Assembly (NCBI GenBank): GCA_964597315.1 | Contig: CAZQXD010000046.1 | Location: forward strand, 1-33,621 | DNA: 33,621 nt | Direction of reading: 5' to 3' | Source: CAZQXD01 sp964597315 | GTDB taxonomy: Bacteria > Pseudomonadota > Gammaproteobacteria > Competibacterales > Competibacteraceae | In this document: positions 33,101-33,621 of the stretch, piece after piece | Position numbering within the stretch: the first letter of the stretch is position 1 | Layout of the letters: the number at the start of each line of letters is the position of its first letter | Program-made: the position numbers and the translations under genes | The notes under the pieces: model-generated | The model's database searches: none | What the model saw: the letters and a program-made list of their open reading frames with translations, nothing else | Told to the model about the DNA's origin: nothing

Positions 33101-33365
33101 CGCCATGCCAGGCATGGACGGGGTACGCTTCCTAAAGCGGGCCAGGGAACTATACCCAAACACCCTGCGGATTATCCTGAGCGGCCATAGCGACTCCCGG
33201 CTGGTGTTGGATGCTATCAACGAGGGTTCTATCTACAAATACTTATGCAAACCGGTGGATGCCGACCTGTTGCGGGCCGTTCTACATGACGCTTTCCAGG
33301 TCACCAACGCTAGCCGACGGATTAGGTCGACCGAGCGCCTTCAAGGCCACAGATCCGAAAGCTGA
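30180..33365 (+). CDS. Membrane sensor PAS-GGDEF-EAL-REC protein with decayed GGDEF
   Basis: 1061 residues from the ATG at 30180 (GAGGGA upstream). The order is: membrane helix 22-38; a periplasmic Cache-like sensor to ~295; a second helix 297-317; a coiled coil to ~362; PAS 366-475; GGDEF; EAL; and a C-terminal receiver 923-1040. The GGDEF motif is GNDEF (562-566), the usual ADxxMYRAK is AVIAVHRTK, and the H of GHGAGD is Y, so cyclase activity is unlikely, although the I-site RxxD (553-556) remains. The EAL set is complete: E690-A-L, NLS, ELTE, DDFG (811-812), LKID and EGVE (868-871). The receiver has Asp929-Asp930, Asp973 and Lys1024. The prediction is a phosphodiesterase under sensory and phospho-relay control. 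No partner kinase is adjacent. Confidence 0.93.
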   Translation: MHDQLSSGASRLPDPPRYPSWLQILSLLLVLLTISAADYAYFQYEQRSALRHTQERLNLLGNLKARTLAAWLQERHGNAATLRASRIGTVLRALMETPIPADVQEDVQHWLNALARHYGYRQVQLLNTAGETVLGTASDPPVLSAPTQSFVQQALFTGQVIFTDIYGTPPHLDFVTPIFAEPPRKAPPTGVLLLCIDPRTLLFPMLSNQSEPGFPIRTLLARQGETGFELIAPSLQLTGDADATDVKAILADLGQTQALAHSPWLTVSQAVTGTPWTVVVSINREDFKTPSRRDTLRLLGVILLLMLVASLLAWFLWRRQTELLLRHNRDYLEAQVRERTAELEASNASLRGEVLERRRVERERDSIFTLAPDLMSVIGPDGYLQRFNPAWERSLGYGAEDLAVRALIQLIHPDDRDKTQRALNTVRHGAHITGLENRVRRADGDYLWLEWSGVAALDRDVCYCTARDISERKAYEVQLRYQANHDGLTGLPNRNLLQERLGHALDHATRAGRLVAVLFLDLDRFKTVNDTLGYGAGDCLLKLVAARLQSCVRQEDTVARLGNDEFVIVLENLTHSDLAMKVAHKARDALTPPFSLNDQELHLTTSIGISLFPRDGREHGELLKNAVIAVHRTKEMGRGEICFYSAEMNARFLERLTLENKLRHALDQGEILLYYQPQVSLSSGRVVGVEALLRWRHPQQGMMPQDEFIPLAEETGLIIPLGEWALKTACAQARTWLDQGVPTPRMAVNLSALQFIQGDLPSLVGRVLAETGLPPGYLELELTESLLMKDMDGAVATLQALKSMGVSLAIDDFGTGYSSLNYLKRLPIDRLKIDKSFVRDITNDPNDAAIAQAVVAMANSLRLGVVAEGVETKGQLAFLRAKGCEELQGFYFSPPLPPAQLEAYLRGQPFGDLRPEPEDQQRPTLLLVDDEEFFIRGIKHALSHEDYRILAAADAASGFETLARHKVDVILSDHAMPGMDGVRFLKRARELYPNTLRIILSGHSDSRLVLDAINEGSIYKYLCKPVDADLLRAVLHDAFQVTNASRRIRSTERLQGHRSES

Positions 33366-33426
33366 CTTTTGATTGAAACGGCCCGTCGCCTGGGAACAGG
33401 CCGTACTCAATACGCCTTCTGTCGGG

Positions 33427-33570
33427 CTAGGCTGACGGGGTTCTCCGCCCCCGGATCAGCGACACCACGAACAGAATCAAAAAGACTACGAACAGTACCT
33501 GCGCAATCCAGGCCGCCGTTCCGGCCACCCCGGAAAAGCCCAATACGCCCGCGATCAGCGCCACAATCAT
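33427..33570 (-). CDS. YtjA/DUF1328-like small membrane protein, N-terminally short
   Basis: A 47-residue frame, MIVALIAGVLGFSGVAGTAA, then a hydrophobic helix (VLFVVFLILFVVSLI) and RGRRTPSA. It resembles the UPF0391/YtjA family (about 53 residues), but the first ~9 residues (a M-x-R-W-x-I-I-F-L segment in the family) are missing and the frame starts at an internal position. The preceding minus-strand frame (33571-33621) reads MSLIEHPKKVLKSRAA and stops just before it, which looks like a junction with other sequence. It may be a truncated gene. Confidence 0.55.
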   Translation of the reverse strand: MIVALIAGVLGFSGVAGTAAWIAQVLFVVFLILFVVSLIRGRRTPSA

Positions 33571-33621
33571 TCATGCCGCGCGTGACTTTAAGACCTTCTT
33601 GGGGTGCTCGATCAGGGACAT

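Overview
The window reads as a GC-rich gammaproteobacterial chromosome segment, probably from an environmental lineage rather than an enteric one. This rests on the gene complement: DUF3135, DUF3750, a Zur-type Fur protein, OmpR-type regulation beside a Spy/CpxP protein, YidD, HisI, oligopeptidase A, a PEP-CTERM protein, and RAYT/REP elements. The genus cannot be fixed by reading alone. No rRNA, tRNA or CRISPR array was seen.

Layout. (1) 1-2491 is an accessory patch. It holds a frame-broken Tox-MPTase3-type toxin domain, an internally deleted RAYT element and an intact RAYT transposase, each bracketed by inverted 28-bp REPs, two small AT-richer orphan genes, and a solo REP. Two reading frames end on stop codons inside REPs. 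(2) 2548-5283, minus strand: a ribitol-dehydrogenase-like SDR, a DUF3750 protein, a DUF3135 protein and a doubtful small membrane protein. (3) 5284-10405: a zinc-ribbon membrane protein, then minus-strand genes for cobamide salvage or assembly (cobD, a btuF-like binding protein, a CobC-like phosphatase), a lytic transglycosylase and an IMPase/HisN-type phosphatase. (4) 10492-13211 is an arsenic operon on the minus strand: an ArsR-ArsC fusion, an ACR3 pump and an ArsI/CadI-like VOC protein, followed by a broken gene remnant. (5) 13258-16582: an OmpR/EnvZ-type two-component system divergent from a Spy/CpxP-like protein whose upstream region carries repeated GGTTACA sites, then a Zur-like repressor. 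(6) 16661-19437, minus: argE, an M23 peptidase, yidD and hisI. (7) 19495-21957: a membrane LOV-GGDEF-EAL protein. (8) 22060-29950: a small membrane protein, a DHH phosphoesterase, a PEP-CTERM matrixin, oligopeptidase A, a LemA-GIDE pair and a glutathione-reductase-like flavoprotein. (9) 30180-33365: a second c-di-GMP protein, with sensor-PAS-GGDEF-EAL-REC architecture. The window ends on a shortened YtjA/DUF1328 gene.

The most notable pattern is the pair of large c-di-GMP proteins. The first has an intact GGDEF motif but a decayed EAL domain, and also carries a LOV blue-light signature lacking its usual signalling glutamine. The second has a decayed GGDEF (GNDEF) but an intact EAL, and ends in a receiver domain. 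They look like a complementary synthase/hydrolase pair 8 kb apart. Other leads are the REP-punctuated accessory patch, the ArsR-ArsC fusion with its operator over the start codon, and a GIDE protein with an EF-hand loop coupled to LemA.
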